Origin: Streptomyces hygroscopicus subsp. hygroscopicus
Lineage (GTDB): Bacteria; Actinomycetota; Actinomycetes; Streptomycetales; Streptomycetaceae
NCBI RefSeq assembly: GCF_030269125.1
Contig: NZ_BSSM01000028.1
Location: forward strand, 1-64,000
Reading direction: 5' to 3'
DNA: 64,000 bases
Under the pieces are notes generated by a model. That model had not been told where the DNA came from and did not search any database. It saw only the letters and a list, made by a program, of their open reading frames with translations. Below, in pieces: positions 9,335-16,955 of the stretch (the first letter of the stretch is position 1; each line of letters begins with the position of its first letter). A program made the position numbers and the translations under genes.

Positions 9335-9358
9335 GCCAACGGCGTGGTGAGCGGCTGA
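9311..9358 (+). repeat. Perfect 24-bp tandem duplication across a stop codon
   Basis: GCCAACGGCGTGGTGAGCGG + CTGA occurs at 9311-9334 and again at 9335-9358. The unit is the final seven sense codons of the LCP gene plus its TGA, so the copy is an untranslated second tail. It is probably a recent slippage event. Confidence 0.95.
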
Positions 9359-9389
9359 GGGGCGGCCGGGAGCCCGCCTCACGCCGGGG

Positions 9390-9415
9390 GGAATAGAACA
9401 ACCGCACCCCCGGTT
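9390..9415 (+). promoter_or_regulatory. Sigma-R-type promoter of rpmE
   Basis: GGAAT (9390-9394), exactly 18 bp, then GTT (9413-9415) matches the sigma-R (thiol-stress ECF) consensus GGAAT-N18-GTT. rpmE is an established sigma-R target in S. coelicolor. A transcript would start near 9422, giving a leader of ~100 nt that includes the dyad CCAGTC-ctggca-GACTGG. Confidence 0.8.
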
Positions 9416-9519
9416 TTGGGGGATGGCCCCAGTCCTGGCAGACTGGTACGTCGGCCCCGGTTCACGCTCCCGCATCCCGCGGCGGCGACCCGGCGCCCTC
9501 CCGGAAACTAGGAGAAACC

Positions 9520-9744
9520 TTGAAGCGCGACATCCACCCCGAGTACGTCGAGACGCAGGTCAGCTGCACCTGTGGCGCGTCGTTCACCACCCGTAGCACC
9601 ATCGAGTCCGGCACCATCCGGGCCGAGGTCTGCTCCGAGTGCCACCCGTTCTACACGGGCAAGCAGAAGATCCTCGACACCGGTGGCCGTGTGGCCCGCT
9701 TCGAGGCCCGCTTCGGCAAGGCTGCCGCCGGCTCCAAGAAGTAG
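9520..9744 (+). CDS. rpmE: 50S ribosomal protein L31
   Basis: 74 aa ribosomal protein of the large-subunit/inter-subunit bridge. It is the zinc-binding (C+) form: C16 and C18 (SCTCG) with C38 and C41 (VCSECHPFY). A TTG start at 9520 is set by AGGAGAAACC just upstream. Streptomyces usually carry a Zur-regulated non-zinc paralogue elsewhere. The sigma-R promoter upstream suggests this zinc copy is replenished after disulphide stress, when its cysteines are oxidised. It is followed by an intrinsic terminator. Confidence 0.97.
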   Translation: MKRDIHPEYVETQVSCTCGASFTTRSTIESGTIRAEVCSECHPFYTGKQKILDTGGRVARFEARFGKAAAGSKK

Positions 9745-9756
9745 CGAGCCCCCATT

Positions 9757-9810
9757 CGCCGGTCCACGGCCGTACGTCCGCGAGGGCGTGCGTCCGGGAC
9801 CGGCGTTTTT
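9757..9810 (+). terminator. Intrinsic terminator after rpmE
   Basis: CGCCGGTCC (9757-9765) pairs perfectly with GGACCGGCG (9797-9805), with further pairing inside, and is followed directly by TTTTT (9806-9810). A true U-tract is unusual in this high-GC genome and makes this the most classical rho-independent terminator in the window. Confidence 0.85.
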
Positions 9811-9853
9811 GGTCGCCCGCCCCTTCCCTTCACCGCAGTACAGGAGCCGAAAG

Positions 9854-10921
9854 ATGTTCGAGGCAGTCGAGGAACTCGTCACCGAGCACGCCGACCTCGA
9901 GAAGAAGCTCGCCGACCCGTCGGTCCACGCCGACCAGGCGAACGCGCGCAAGCTGAACAAGCGCTATGCCGAGCTGACCCCGATCGTCGGCACGTTCCGC
10001 TCCTGGAAGCAGGCAGGCGACGACATCGAGACGGCGCGCGAACTGTCCGCCGACGACCCCGAGTTCGCCGCCGAGGTCAAGGAGCTGGAGCAGCAGCGCG
10101 AGGAGCTGACCGAGAAGCTGCGCCTGCTGCTGGTCCCGCGCGACCCGAGTGACGACAAGGACGTCATTCTGGAGATCAAGGCGGGCGCGGGCGGCGACGA
10201 GTCGGCGCTGTTCGCCGGCGACCTGCTGCGCATGTACCTGCGCTACGCGGAGCGCGTCGGCTGGAAGACCGAGATCATCGACGCCACCGAGTCCGAGCTG
10301 GGCGGCTACAAGGACGTCCAGGTCGCGGTGAAGACCCGCGGGCAGACCGAACCCGGCCAGGGCGTGTGGGCGCGGCTGAAGTACGAGGGCGGCGTGCACC
10401 GCGTGCAGCGCGTGCCGGCCACCGAGTCCCAGGGCCGTATCCACACCTCCGCCGCCGGTGTCCTCGTCACCCCCGAGGCCGAGGAGGTGGACGTGGAGAT
10501 CAACCCGAACGACCTCCGCATCGACGTCTACCGGTCCTCCGGCCCCGGCGGCCAGTCCGTCAACACCACGGACTCCGCGGTGCGCATCACCCACCTGCCC
10601 ACCGGCGTCGTCGCCTCCTGCCAGAACGAGAAGAGCCAGCTCCAGAACAAGGAGCAGGCCCTGCGCATCCTGCGCTCCCGGCTGCTCGCCGCGGCCCAGG
10701 AGGAGGCGGAGCGGGAGGCCGCGGACGCCCGCCGCAGCCAGGTGCGCACCGTCGACCGCTCCGAGAAGATCCGTACGTACAACTTCCCGGAGAACCGCAT
10801 CTCCGACCATCGTGTCGGCTTCAAGGCGTACAACCTGGACCAGGTCCTGGACGGCGACCTCGACGCGGTCATCCAGGCCTGCGTCGACGCGGACTCCGCG
10901 GCGAAGCTCGCGGCAGCGTAA
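9854..10921 (+). CDS. prfA: Peptide chain release factor 1
   Basis: 355 aa. It recognises UAA/UAG stop codons in the ribosomal A site and triggers peptide release. The class-1 hallmarks are GGQ at 232-234 (SSGPGGQSVN) and the anticodon-like PAT at 188-190 (RVPATESQG), which marks RF1 rather than RF2 (SPF). The start ATG 9854 follows CAGGAGCCGAAAG. The GGQ glutamine is the substrate of PrmC, encoded next. Confidence 0.97.
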   Translation: MFEAVEELVTEHADLEKKLADPSVHADQANARKLNKRYAELTPIVGTFRSWKQAGDDIETARELSADDPEFAAEVKELEQQREELTEKLRLLLVPRDPSDDKDVILEIKAGAGGDESALFAGDLLRMYLRYAERVGWKTEIIDATESELGGYKDVQVAVKTRGQTEPGQGVWARLKYEGGVHRVQRVPATESQGRIHTSAAGVLVTPEAEEVDVEINPNDLRIDVYRSSGPGGQSVNTTDSAVRITHLPTGVVASCQNEKSQLQNKEQALRILRSRLLAAAQEEAEREAADARRSQVRTVDRSEKIRTYNFPENRISDHRVGFKAYNLDQVLDGDLDAVIQACVDADSAAKLAAA

Positions 10922-10975
10922 GGCGACGCCGCCTTAAAGCAAATACGAGTGCTTGCAGACTTCCGGAGGACTTGC

Positions 10976-11821
10976 GTGAACCTGCTGCTCGCGGAGGTGG
11001 CCCAGGCCACCCAGCGGCTGGCCGACGCCGGCGTGCCCTCGCCGCGCACCGACGCGGAGGAGCTCGCCGCGTTCGTGCACGGCGTCAAGCGCGGCGAACT
11101 GCACTCCGTGAAGGACGCGGACTTCGACGCCCGGTACTGGGAGGTCATCGCCCGGCGTGAGCAGCGCGAGCCGCTCCAGCACATCACCGGGCGGGCCTAC
11201 TTCCGCTACCTGGAACTCCAGGTCGGGCCCGGAGTCTTCGTGCCCCGGCCGGAGACCGAGTCGGTGGTCGGCTGGGCCATAGACGCGGTGCGCGCCATGG
11301 ACGTGGTCGAGCCGTGCATCGTCGACCTGTGCACCGGCTCCGGGGCCATCGCGCTCGCCCTCGCCCAGGAGGTGCCGCGCTCCCGGGTGCACGCCGTGGA
11401 GCTGTCGGAGGACGCGCTGCGCTGGACCCGCAAGAACGTGGAGGGGTCCAGGGTCGACCTGCGCCAGGGCGACGCCCTGACCGCGTTCCCCGACCTGGAC
11501 GGCCAGGTCGACCTGGTCATCTCCAACCCGCCGTACATCCCGCTCACCGAATGGGAGTACGTGGCACCCGAGGCCCGCGACTACGACCCCGAACTCGCGT
11601 TGTTCTCGGGGGAGGACGGCCTCGACCTGATCCGCGGCATCGAGCGCACCGCGCACCGGCTGCTGCGGCCCGGCGGGGTCGTCGTCATCGAACACGCCGA
11701 CACCCAGGGCGGACAGGTGCCGTGGATCTTCACCGAGGAACGGGGCTGGGCCGACGCGGCCGATCACCCCGACCTCAACAACCGGCCGCGGTTCGCCACC
11801 GCCCGCAAGGCGCTGCCGTGA
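10976..11821 (+). CDS. prmC: Release factor glutamine N5-methyltransferase
   Basis: 281 aa SAM-dependent methyltransferase that methylates the GGQ glutamine of release factors. The N-terminal helical region (1-~75) is followed by the Rossmann fold with motif I VDLCTGSGAIALALA and the signature NPPY at 184-187 (VISNPPYIPL), which holds the target glutamine. The GTG start at 10976 is supported by CCGGAGG at 10963-10969. It lies 54 bp after prfA, and the pairing with its substrate gene is conserved across bacteria. Confidence 0.95.
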   Translation: MNLLLAEVAQATQRLADAGVPSPRTDAEELAAFVHGVKRGELHSVKDADFDARYWEVIARREQREPLQHITGRAYFRYLELQVGPGVFVPRPETESVVGWAIDAVRAMDVVEPCIVDLCTGSGAIALALAQEVPRSRVHAVELSEDALRWTRKNVEGSRVDLRQGDALTAFPDLDGQVDLVISNPPYIPLTEWEYVAPEARDYDPELALFSGEDGLDLIRGIERTAHRLLRPGGVVVIEHADTQGGQVPWIFTEERGWADAADHPDLNNRPRFATARKALP

Positions 11822-11871
11822 TCAGCGCCGAGATTTCAACCCCGCAGTTTGTGTACGAGGAGGCCCGTTAA

Positions 11872-12519
11872 ATGGCACGGCGATACGACACCAACGACGC
11901 GACCGACCGCGCGACGGGTCTGCGCGAGGCCGCGTCCGCCGTCCGCCGGGGCGAGCTGGTGGTGCTGCCGACCGACACGGTCTACGGCATCGGCGCCGAC
12001 GCGTTCTCCTCCGAGGCCGTGGCCGATCTGCTCGCCGCCAAGGGCCGGGGCCGCAACATGCCCACCCCCGTGCTCATCGGCTCCCCGAACACCCTGCACG
12101 GCCTGGTCACGAACTTCTCCGAGCTGGCCTGGGAACTGGTGGACGCGTTCTGGCCGGGCGCCCTGACGCTGGTCGCCAAGCACCAGCCGTCCCTCCAGTG
12201 GGACCTGGGCGACACCCGCGGCACGGTCGCCGTGCGCATGCCACTGCACCCGGTCGCCATCGAGCTGCTCACCGAGGTCGGCCCGATGGCGGTCTCCTCC
12301 GCCAACCTCACCGGGCACCCGGCGCCGGAGAACTGCGACGCCGCGCAGGACATGCTCGGCGACTCCGTCTCCGTCTACCTCGACGGCGGCCCGACCCCGG
12401 GCAACGTGCCCTCGTCCATCGTGGACGTCTCCCGCGACGTGCCGGTGCTGCTGCGCGCGGGCGCGATCTCCGCGGACGAGCTGCGCAAGGTCGTACCCGA
12501 CCTCGAGGTGGCGAATTGA
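11872..12519 (+). CDS. tsaC: L-threonylcarbamoyladenylate synthase (Sua5/YciO/YrdC)
   Basis: 215 aa. It makes threonylcarbamoyl-AMP from threonine, bicarbonate and ATP for the t6A37 modification of ANN-decoding tRNAs. The YrdC fold is shown by LVVLPTDTVYGIGADAFS, KGRGRNMPTPVLIGS and the SSANLTGHPAP segment. Length indicates the short TsaC form without the C-terminal Sua5 domain. The start ATG follows GAGGAGGCCCGTTAA. The stop overlaps the TTG start of the next gene. Confidence 0.93.
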   Translation: MARRYDTNDATDRATGLREAASAVRRGELVVLPTDTVYGIGADAFSSEAVADLLAAKGRGRNMPTPVLIGSPNTLHGLVTNFSELAWELVDAFWPGALTLVAKHQPSLQWDLGDTRGTVAVRMPLHPVAIELLTEVGPMAVSSANLTGHPAPENCDAAQDMLGDSVSVYLDGGPTPGNVPSSIVDVSRDVPVLLRAGAISADELRKVVPDLEVAN

Positions 12520-13193
12520 CGGCCCCTGAAGCGGGGCGTGGCATAGGCATCGGGGAGCGCCCCGCGGAGGAGACGACGACCTTCGGGTTTCCGCGTGACA
12601 CCTTCCGCATCCTCCACGTCAGTACCGGCAACGTGTGCCGCTCGCCCATCACCGAGCGGCTGACCCGGCATTTCGTCGCCGAGCGGCTCGGTGTGCTCGG
12701 CGGCGGGCTGATCGTGGAGAGCGCGGGCACCTGGGGTCACGAGGGCGCTCCGATGGAGGCCAACGCGGAGACCGTGCTGGCCGAGTTCGGCGCGGACGCC
12801 TCCGGCTTCATGGGCAGGGAGTTGCTGGACGAGCACGTCATCCGGGCCGACCTGGTCCTGACCGCGACCCGCGACCACCGCGCCCAGGTCATCTCCATGG
12901 GCCATTCGGCGGGCCTGCGCACGTTCACCCTCAAGGAGTTCACGCGCCTGGTCCGGGCGATCGACCCCGCGACGCTGCCGCCGCTGGAGGACGGCCTCGT
13001 CATGCGGGCACGTGCCCTGGTCCGCGCGGCCGCCGCCCTGCGCGGCTGGCTGCTGGCCCCCACGGCGGAAGCGGACGAGGTCTACGACCCCTACGGGGCA
13101 CCCCTGACGTTCTTCCGTTCCATCGGCGACGAGATAAGGGACGCGCTGGACCCGGTGGTGACGGCGCTGACGGGCGTGCCCGCACGCATGTAG
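12516..13193 (+). CDS. Low-molecular-weight protein-tyrosine-phosphatase homologue with Ser in place of the nucleophilic Cys
   Basis: 225 aa. The LMW-PTP fold is clear: an N-terminal P-loop, the SAGTWGHEGAPM block, the RADLVLTATRDHRAQV helix and the DPY loop (VYDPYGAP) carrying the general-acid Asp near the C-terminus. The P-loop reads HVSTGNVCRSP, whereas active enzymes have V-C-x-G-N-x-C-R-S-P. The nucleophile position is therefore S36, while C41, R42 and S43 are retained. TTG 12516 overlaps the tsaC stop and GAGGTGG lies 6 bp upstream, so translation is coupled. It may be a substrate-trapping pseudophosphatase. Fold assignment is confident; activity is doubtful. Confidence 0.85.
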   Translation: MTAPEAGRGIGIGERPAEETTTFGFPRDTFRILHVSTGNVCRSPITERLTRHFVAERLGVLGGGLIVESAGTWGHEGAPMEANAETVLAEFGADASGFMGRELLDEHVIRADLVLTATRDHRAQVISMGHSAGLRTFTLKEFTRLVRAIDPATLPPLEDGLVMRARALVRAAAALRGWLLAPTAEADEVYDPYGAPLTFFRSIGDEIRDALDPVVTALTGVPARM

Positions 13194-13283
13194 CGGCGGT
13201 GGCGGGGCCCCGCGACGCCGCGCCGCCCGGCCGTGCCGGGCCTACATTGGGGATACGTCACCGTCGACCGCCCGGAGTCCGTT

Positions 13284-14522
13284 ATGTCGGTCATCACCCC
13301 CTACGAGGCCGATGTTCTGCGGGAGCAGGACCCTGAGCTGGACGAGATCCTGTGGGGAGAGCTGCGGCGGCAGTCGACGTCGCTGCAACTGATCGCGGCG
13401 GAGAACTTCACCTCCCGCGCCGTCCTCGCCGCCCTCGGCTCGTCGCTGGCGAACAAGTACGCCGAGGGCTACCCCGGCGCCCGCCACCACGGCGGCTGCG
13501 AGATCGTGGACATGGCCGAGCGGCTGGCCGTGGAACGCGCGAGCACGCTCTTCGGGGCCCAGCACGCGAACGTACAGGCGCACTCGGGCTCCTCCGCCGT
13601 CCTCGCGGCGTACGCGGCGCTGCTGCGCCCGGGGGACACCGTCCTCGCCCTCGGCCTGCCGTACGGCGGCCACCTCACCCACGGCTCCCCGGCCAACTTC
13701 TCCGGCCGCTGGTTCGACTTCGTCGGCTACGGCGTCGACGCGGAGACCGGGCTGATCGACCACGACCAGGTGCGTCACCTGGCACGGAACCACCGCCCGA
13801 AGGCGATCGTCTGCGGGTCGATCGCCTATCCCCGGCACATCGACTACGCGTTCTTCCGCGAGGTCGCCGACGAGGTCGGCGCCTACCTGATCGCGGACGC
13901 CGCCCACCCCATCGGCCTCGTGGCCGGCGGCGCCGCCCCGAACCCGGTGCCGTACGCCGACATCGTGTGCGCGACCACGCACAAGGTGCTGCGCGGGCCC
14001 CGCGGCGGCATGATCCTGTGCGGGAGCGAGCTGGCCGAGCGCGTGGACCGGGCCGTGTTCCCGTTCACCCAGGGCGGCGCGCAGATGCACACCATCGCCG
14101 CCAAGGCCGTCGCGTTCGGCGAGGCCGCGACCCCGGCGTTCGCGGACTACGCCCACCAGGTGGTCGCCAACGCCCGCACCCTGGCCGGCCACCTCGCCGA
14201 AGAGGGGCTCGCCGTCACCACCGGCGGCACGGACACCCACCTGATCACCGCCGACGTGGCGCCGCTCGGCGTGGACGGCCGTACCGCCCGCGGCCGGCTC
14301 GCCGCCGCCGGGATCGTCCTGGACTGCTGCGCGCTGCCGCACGGCGACGGCCGGGGCCTGCGCCTGGGAACCGCCGCGGTGACCACCCAGGGCATGGGCG
14401 AACAGGAGATGGCGCGGATCGCGAAGCTGCTCGCCGCGGTGGCCCGCGGGCAGACGGAACCGGCCGGGGCTCGGGCGGAGGTACGGGAGCTGACCGGCGC
14501 GTTCCCGCCGTATCCGGAGTGA
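13284..14522 (+). CDS. Serine hydroxymethyltransferase paralogue (GlyA2 type)
   Basis: 412 aa PLP enzyme of the SHMT family (serine + THF to glycine + methylene-THF). ENFTSRAVLAALGS, NKYAEGYPGARHHGGCE, NVQAHSGS and the PLP-lysine block TTHKVLRGPRGG (K234) are present. It deviates from housekeeping GlyA: the usual YPGKRYYGG is YPGARHHGG and the DMAHIAGLVA block is DAAHPIGLVAGG, so substrate range may differ. It is set in an operon-like run with tsaC, the phosphatase homologue and a WecA-type transferase. ATG 13284 has GGAG 7 bp upstream; an upstream in-frame start at 13233 adds unconserved residues. Confidence 0.88.
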   Translation: MSVITPYEADVLREQDPELDEILWGELRRQSTSLQLIAAENFTSRAVLAALGSSLANKYAEGYPGARHHGGCEIVDMAERLAVERASTLFGAQHANVQAHSGSSAVLAAYAALLRPGDTVLALGLPYGGHLTHGSPANFSGRWFDFVGYGVDAETGLIDHDQVRHLARNHRPKAIVCGSIAYPRHIDYAFFREVADEVGAYLIADAAHPIGLVAGGAAPNPVPYADIVCATTHKVLRGPRGGMILCGSELAERVDRAVFPFTQGGAQMHTIAAKAVAFGEAATPAFADYAHQVVANARTLAGHLAEEGLAVTTGGTDTHLITADVAPLGVDGRTARGRLAAAGIVLDCCALPHGDGRGLRLGTAAVTTQGMGEQEMARIAKLLAAVARGQTEPAGARAEVRELTGAFPPYPE

Positions 14523-14653
14523 CCGGAGGGGGGTGCGTGGCGCCGCTCACAGCATGGTGTGCAACCATCCTGGCTACCCGTAAGTCCCCATCCATATACG
14601 CCCGCCGCTAGGCTGTGACGCTGTGATGGCCAGCGAGACCTGTGGGGAAGCCC

Positions 14654-15988
14654 GTGCGTGAATACCTGCTGACGCTCTGCATCACGGCCGCGGTGACGTA
14701 CCTGCTGACAGGGCCGGTGCGGAAGTTCGCGATCGTGGCGGGGGCGATGCCGGAGATCCGGGCCCGGGACGTGCACCGGGAACCCACTCCGCGCCTCGGC
14801 GGGATCGCGATGTTCTTCGGACTGTGCGCGGGCCTGCTGGTCGCCGACCACCTGACCAGCCTCAACTGGGTCTTCGAGAAGTCCAACGAGCCGCGGGCCC
14901 TGCTCTCCGGCGCCGCCCTGATCTGGCTGATCGGCGTCCTGGACGACAAGTTCGAGATCGACGCCCTGATCAAGCTCGGCGGCCAGATGATCGCCGCCGG
15001 CGTCATGGTCATGCAGGGTCTGACGATCCTGTGGCTGCCCATCCCCGGCGTCGGCAACGTGGCGCTGACCCAGTGGCAGGGCACGCTGCTGACCGTGGCG
15101 CTCGTCGTCATCACGATCAACGCGGTGAACTTCGTGGACGGCCTGGACGGCCTCGCGGCGGGCATGGTCTGCATCGCCACGGTCGCGTTCTTCCTGTACG
15201 CCTACCGCGTCTGGGTCTCGTACGGCATCGAGGCCGCCGCCCCCGCCACGCTGTTCGCGTCGATCCTGATGGGCATGTGCCTCGGCTTCCTGCCGCACAA
15301 CATGCACCCGGCGCGCATCTTCATGGGCGACTCCGGCTCCATGCTGATCGGCCTGGTGCTGGCCGCGGGCGCCATCTCGATCACGGGCCAGGTGGACCCG
15401 GACGTGATGAACCTGTTCTCCGGTTCCGAGCGCGCCACCGTCCACCAGATGGTGCCGGTCTACATCCCGCTGCTGATGCCGCTGACGATCATCGCCGTAC
15501 CCGCCGCCGACCTGGTCCTGGCGATCGTGCGCCGCACCTGGCGGGGCCAGTCGCCGTTCGCCGCGGACCGCGGGCACCTGCACCACCGGCTGCTGGAGAT
15601 CGGCCACTCGCACAGCCGCGCGGTGCTGATCATGTACTTCTGGTCGGCGCTGATCGCCTTCGGCGCGCTGGCCTACTCGGTCAACTCGGCGTCCATGTGG
15701 ATCGTGCTCGGCGTCGTCTTCCTCAGCGCGGTGGGCCTCGTCCTGCTGCTGCTCCCGCGCTTCACGCCGCGGGTGCCCGTGTGGGCCCAGCGCTTCGTGC
15801 CACCGCGGTACCGGCGCCGGCGTGCGGCCGCGGAAGCGGAAGCCGGCCTGGCGGCCGCGGAGGCCGCCGAGGAGGGCGGCTGCGACGAGCCCGGCACCGA
15901 TGAGCGCGACCCCGTCCCGGCCGGTGTGTCCGGCGTCAACGGGGCGACCGCAATCGGCACTCGCGGGCGTTTTCTCGATCGTTCCTGA
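14654..15988 (+). CDS. WecA/MraY-type undecaprenyl-phosphate N-acetylhexosamine 1-phosphate transferase
   Basis: 444 aa integral membrane protein with about 11 hydrophobic segments. It moves a sugar-1-phosphate from UDP-sugar to undecaprenyl phosphate, the first step of wall-polymer assembly. Family motifs: LDDKFEID (catalytic Asp pair), NFVDGLDGLAAG, FMGDSGSML, and the basic cytoplasmic loop HLHHRLLEIGHSH. The last ~75 residues are Arg/Ala/Glu-rich, cytoplasmic and variable. GTG 14654 follows GTGGGGAAG and starts the conserved MREYLLTL. A terminator hairpin follows, separating it from the atp operon. Confidence 0.92.
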   Translation: MREYLLTLCITAAVTYLLTGPVRKFAIVAGAMPEIRARDVHREPTPRLGGIAMFFGLCAGLLVADHLTSLNWVFEKSNEPRALLSGAALIWLIGVLDDKFEIDALIKLGGQMIAAGVMVMQGLTILWLPIPGVGNVALTQWQGTLLTVALVVITINAVNFVDGLDGLAAGMVCIATVAFFLYAYRVWVSYGIEAAAPATLFASILMGMCLGFLPHNMHPARIFMGDSGSMLIGLVLAAGAISITGQVDPDVMNLFSGSERATVHQMVPVYIPLLMPLTIIAVPAADLVLAIVRRTWRGQSPFAADRGHLHHRLLEIGHSHSRAVLIMYFWSALIAFGALAYSVNSASMWIVLGVVFLSAVGLVLLLLPRFTPRVPVWAQRFVPPRYRRRRAAAEAEAGLAAAEAAEEGGCDEPGTDERDPVPAGVSGVNGATAIGTRGRFLDRS

Positions 15989-16029
15989 GACGGTCAAGGT
16001 AAGAATCTGACTAGAGCATTGCCAACTCG

Positions 16030-16049
16030 TGGGGGAGCGAAGTCCCCCA
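16030..16049 (+). terminator. Terminator after the WecA-type gene
   Basis: Perfect 7-bp stem TGGGGGA / TCCCCCA with a GCGAAG loop, 41 bp after the stop codon. Confidence 0.65.
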
Positions 16050-16101
16050 ATACCAGACAAAGCGGCCCGGTTTTTGATCAGACGTGCAGAGCTACTCTCA
16101 T

Positions 16102-16164
16102 GTGTGACAGCAAGCACACCTACCAGGTAAAGACCTCATCAAATAGTTTGTGATACGGTTCACG
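16102..16164 (+). promoter_or_regulatory. Pair of CRP-like dyads upstream of the atp operon
   Basis: Site 1 is GTGTG-acagcaag-CACAC (16102-16119). It can also be read as TGTGA-N6-GCACA. Site 2 is TGTGA-tacggt-TCACG (16149-16164). Both resemble the TGTGA-N6-TCACA target of CRP-family regulators with one mismatch each. Their centres are 46 bp apart, roughly four helical turns. Streptomyces Crp recognises a related GTG/CAC motif, but binding here is inferred. Confidence 0.4.
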
Positions 16165-16289
16165 AGAACCCCGGATAGAACCGAAGGACCGTAGTGCGAC
16201 GGTCCATTGGTGTGAGGTTTCGATCACTCAGCCCGGGACTACGCTCGTCCATGACGACACCTGCCCCCTGTGAAAGCGGAGTTGCCGCC

Positions 16290-16730
16290 ATGCCGTCTTC
16301 TGACGCCCGGATCCTGGCCCAGGCCGCCGTACCCACGGCTGTCGTCGGCGCGCTTGCCGCCGTCGTCAGTGGTGTGGTCGCGGGCGGCAAGGGAGCGATC
16401 GGTGCTGTCGTCGCGACGGTGGTCGTGGTCCTCTTCATGGGGCTCGGTTTCTACGTGCTCCAGCGCACCGCCAAGTCATTTCCGCAGCTGTTCCAGATGA
16501 TGGGCCTGATGCTCTACGCGGCTCAGCTGCTGCTGATGGTCATCTTCGTCGCGTTGTTCAAGAACACCACGCTCTTCAACCCGCGTGCCTTCGCCATCAC
16601 GCTTGTGGTCGCCACCCTCGTGTGGATCGGCGCACAGACGCGGTCGCACATGAAGGCCAAGACCCTCTACGTCGATCCCGACGCCTCGTCCCCGGGCGAC
16701 AAGCCCGAAAAGACAGGGCGTTCGTCGTGA
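16290..16730 (+). CDS. atpI: ATP synthase protein I
   Basis: 146 aa small membrane protein with four hydrophobic segments (VPTAVVGALAAVVSGVVAG; VVATVVVVLFMGLGFYVLQ; MGLMLYAAQLLLMVIFVALF; FAITLVVATLVWIGAQT). AtpI proteins precede bacterial ATP synthase operons and help assemble the c-ring. The start ATG 16290 has GGAG 8 bp upstream. An in-frame ATG at 16251 (MTTPAPC) and a GTG at 16194 lack a ribosome binding site. It is the first gene of the atp operon, with atpB 225 bp on. Confidence 0.85.
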   Translation: MPSSDARILAQAAVPTAVVGALAAVVSGVVAGGKGAIGAVVATVVVVLFMGLGFYVLQRTAKSFPQLFQMMGLMLYAAQLLLMVIFVALFKNTTLFNPRAFAITLVVATLVWIGAQTRSHMKAKTLYVDPDASSPGDKPEKTGRSS

Positions 16731-16955
16731 GAGGTAGGGCCGGGATAAAGGCGCAGAACGCATGCTGCTATCGTCCGGTGCCAACTGCGGCATCGCGGGC
16801 GCGGGCATCCGAGCTGACGCCTGACCGATCGCGAGGCGAGATGCCCCCCAGCCGCCCCCACATCCGTAACACCAGTCCCGTGCCGACCCGCGGCCGCACG
16901 CCGCGCCGACACAACGAGGTTGCCGTACCTATGCGCCACGATGAAGGAGCCCGCG

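Larger units (their letters stand above)
15989..16289 (+). promoter_or_regulatory. Intergenic region carrying the atp operon promoter
   Basis: 301 bp, noticeably richer in A+T than its surroundings (16060-16160). It holds the terminator at 16030-16049, two CRP-like dyads (16102-16119 and 16149-16164) and the likely atp promoter. I cannot place -35/-10 boxes with certainty; GGATAGAAC around 16173-16181 is the best -10 candidate. Confidence 0.5.
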
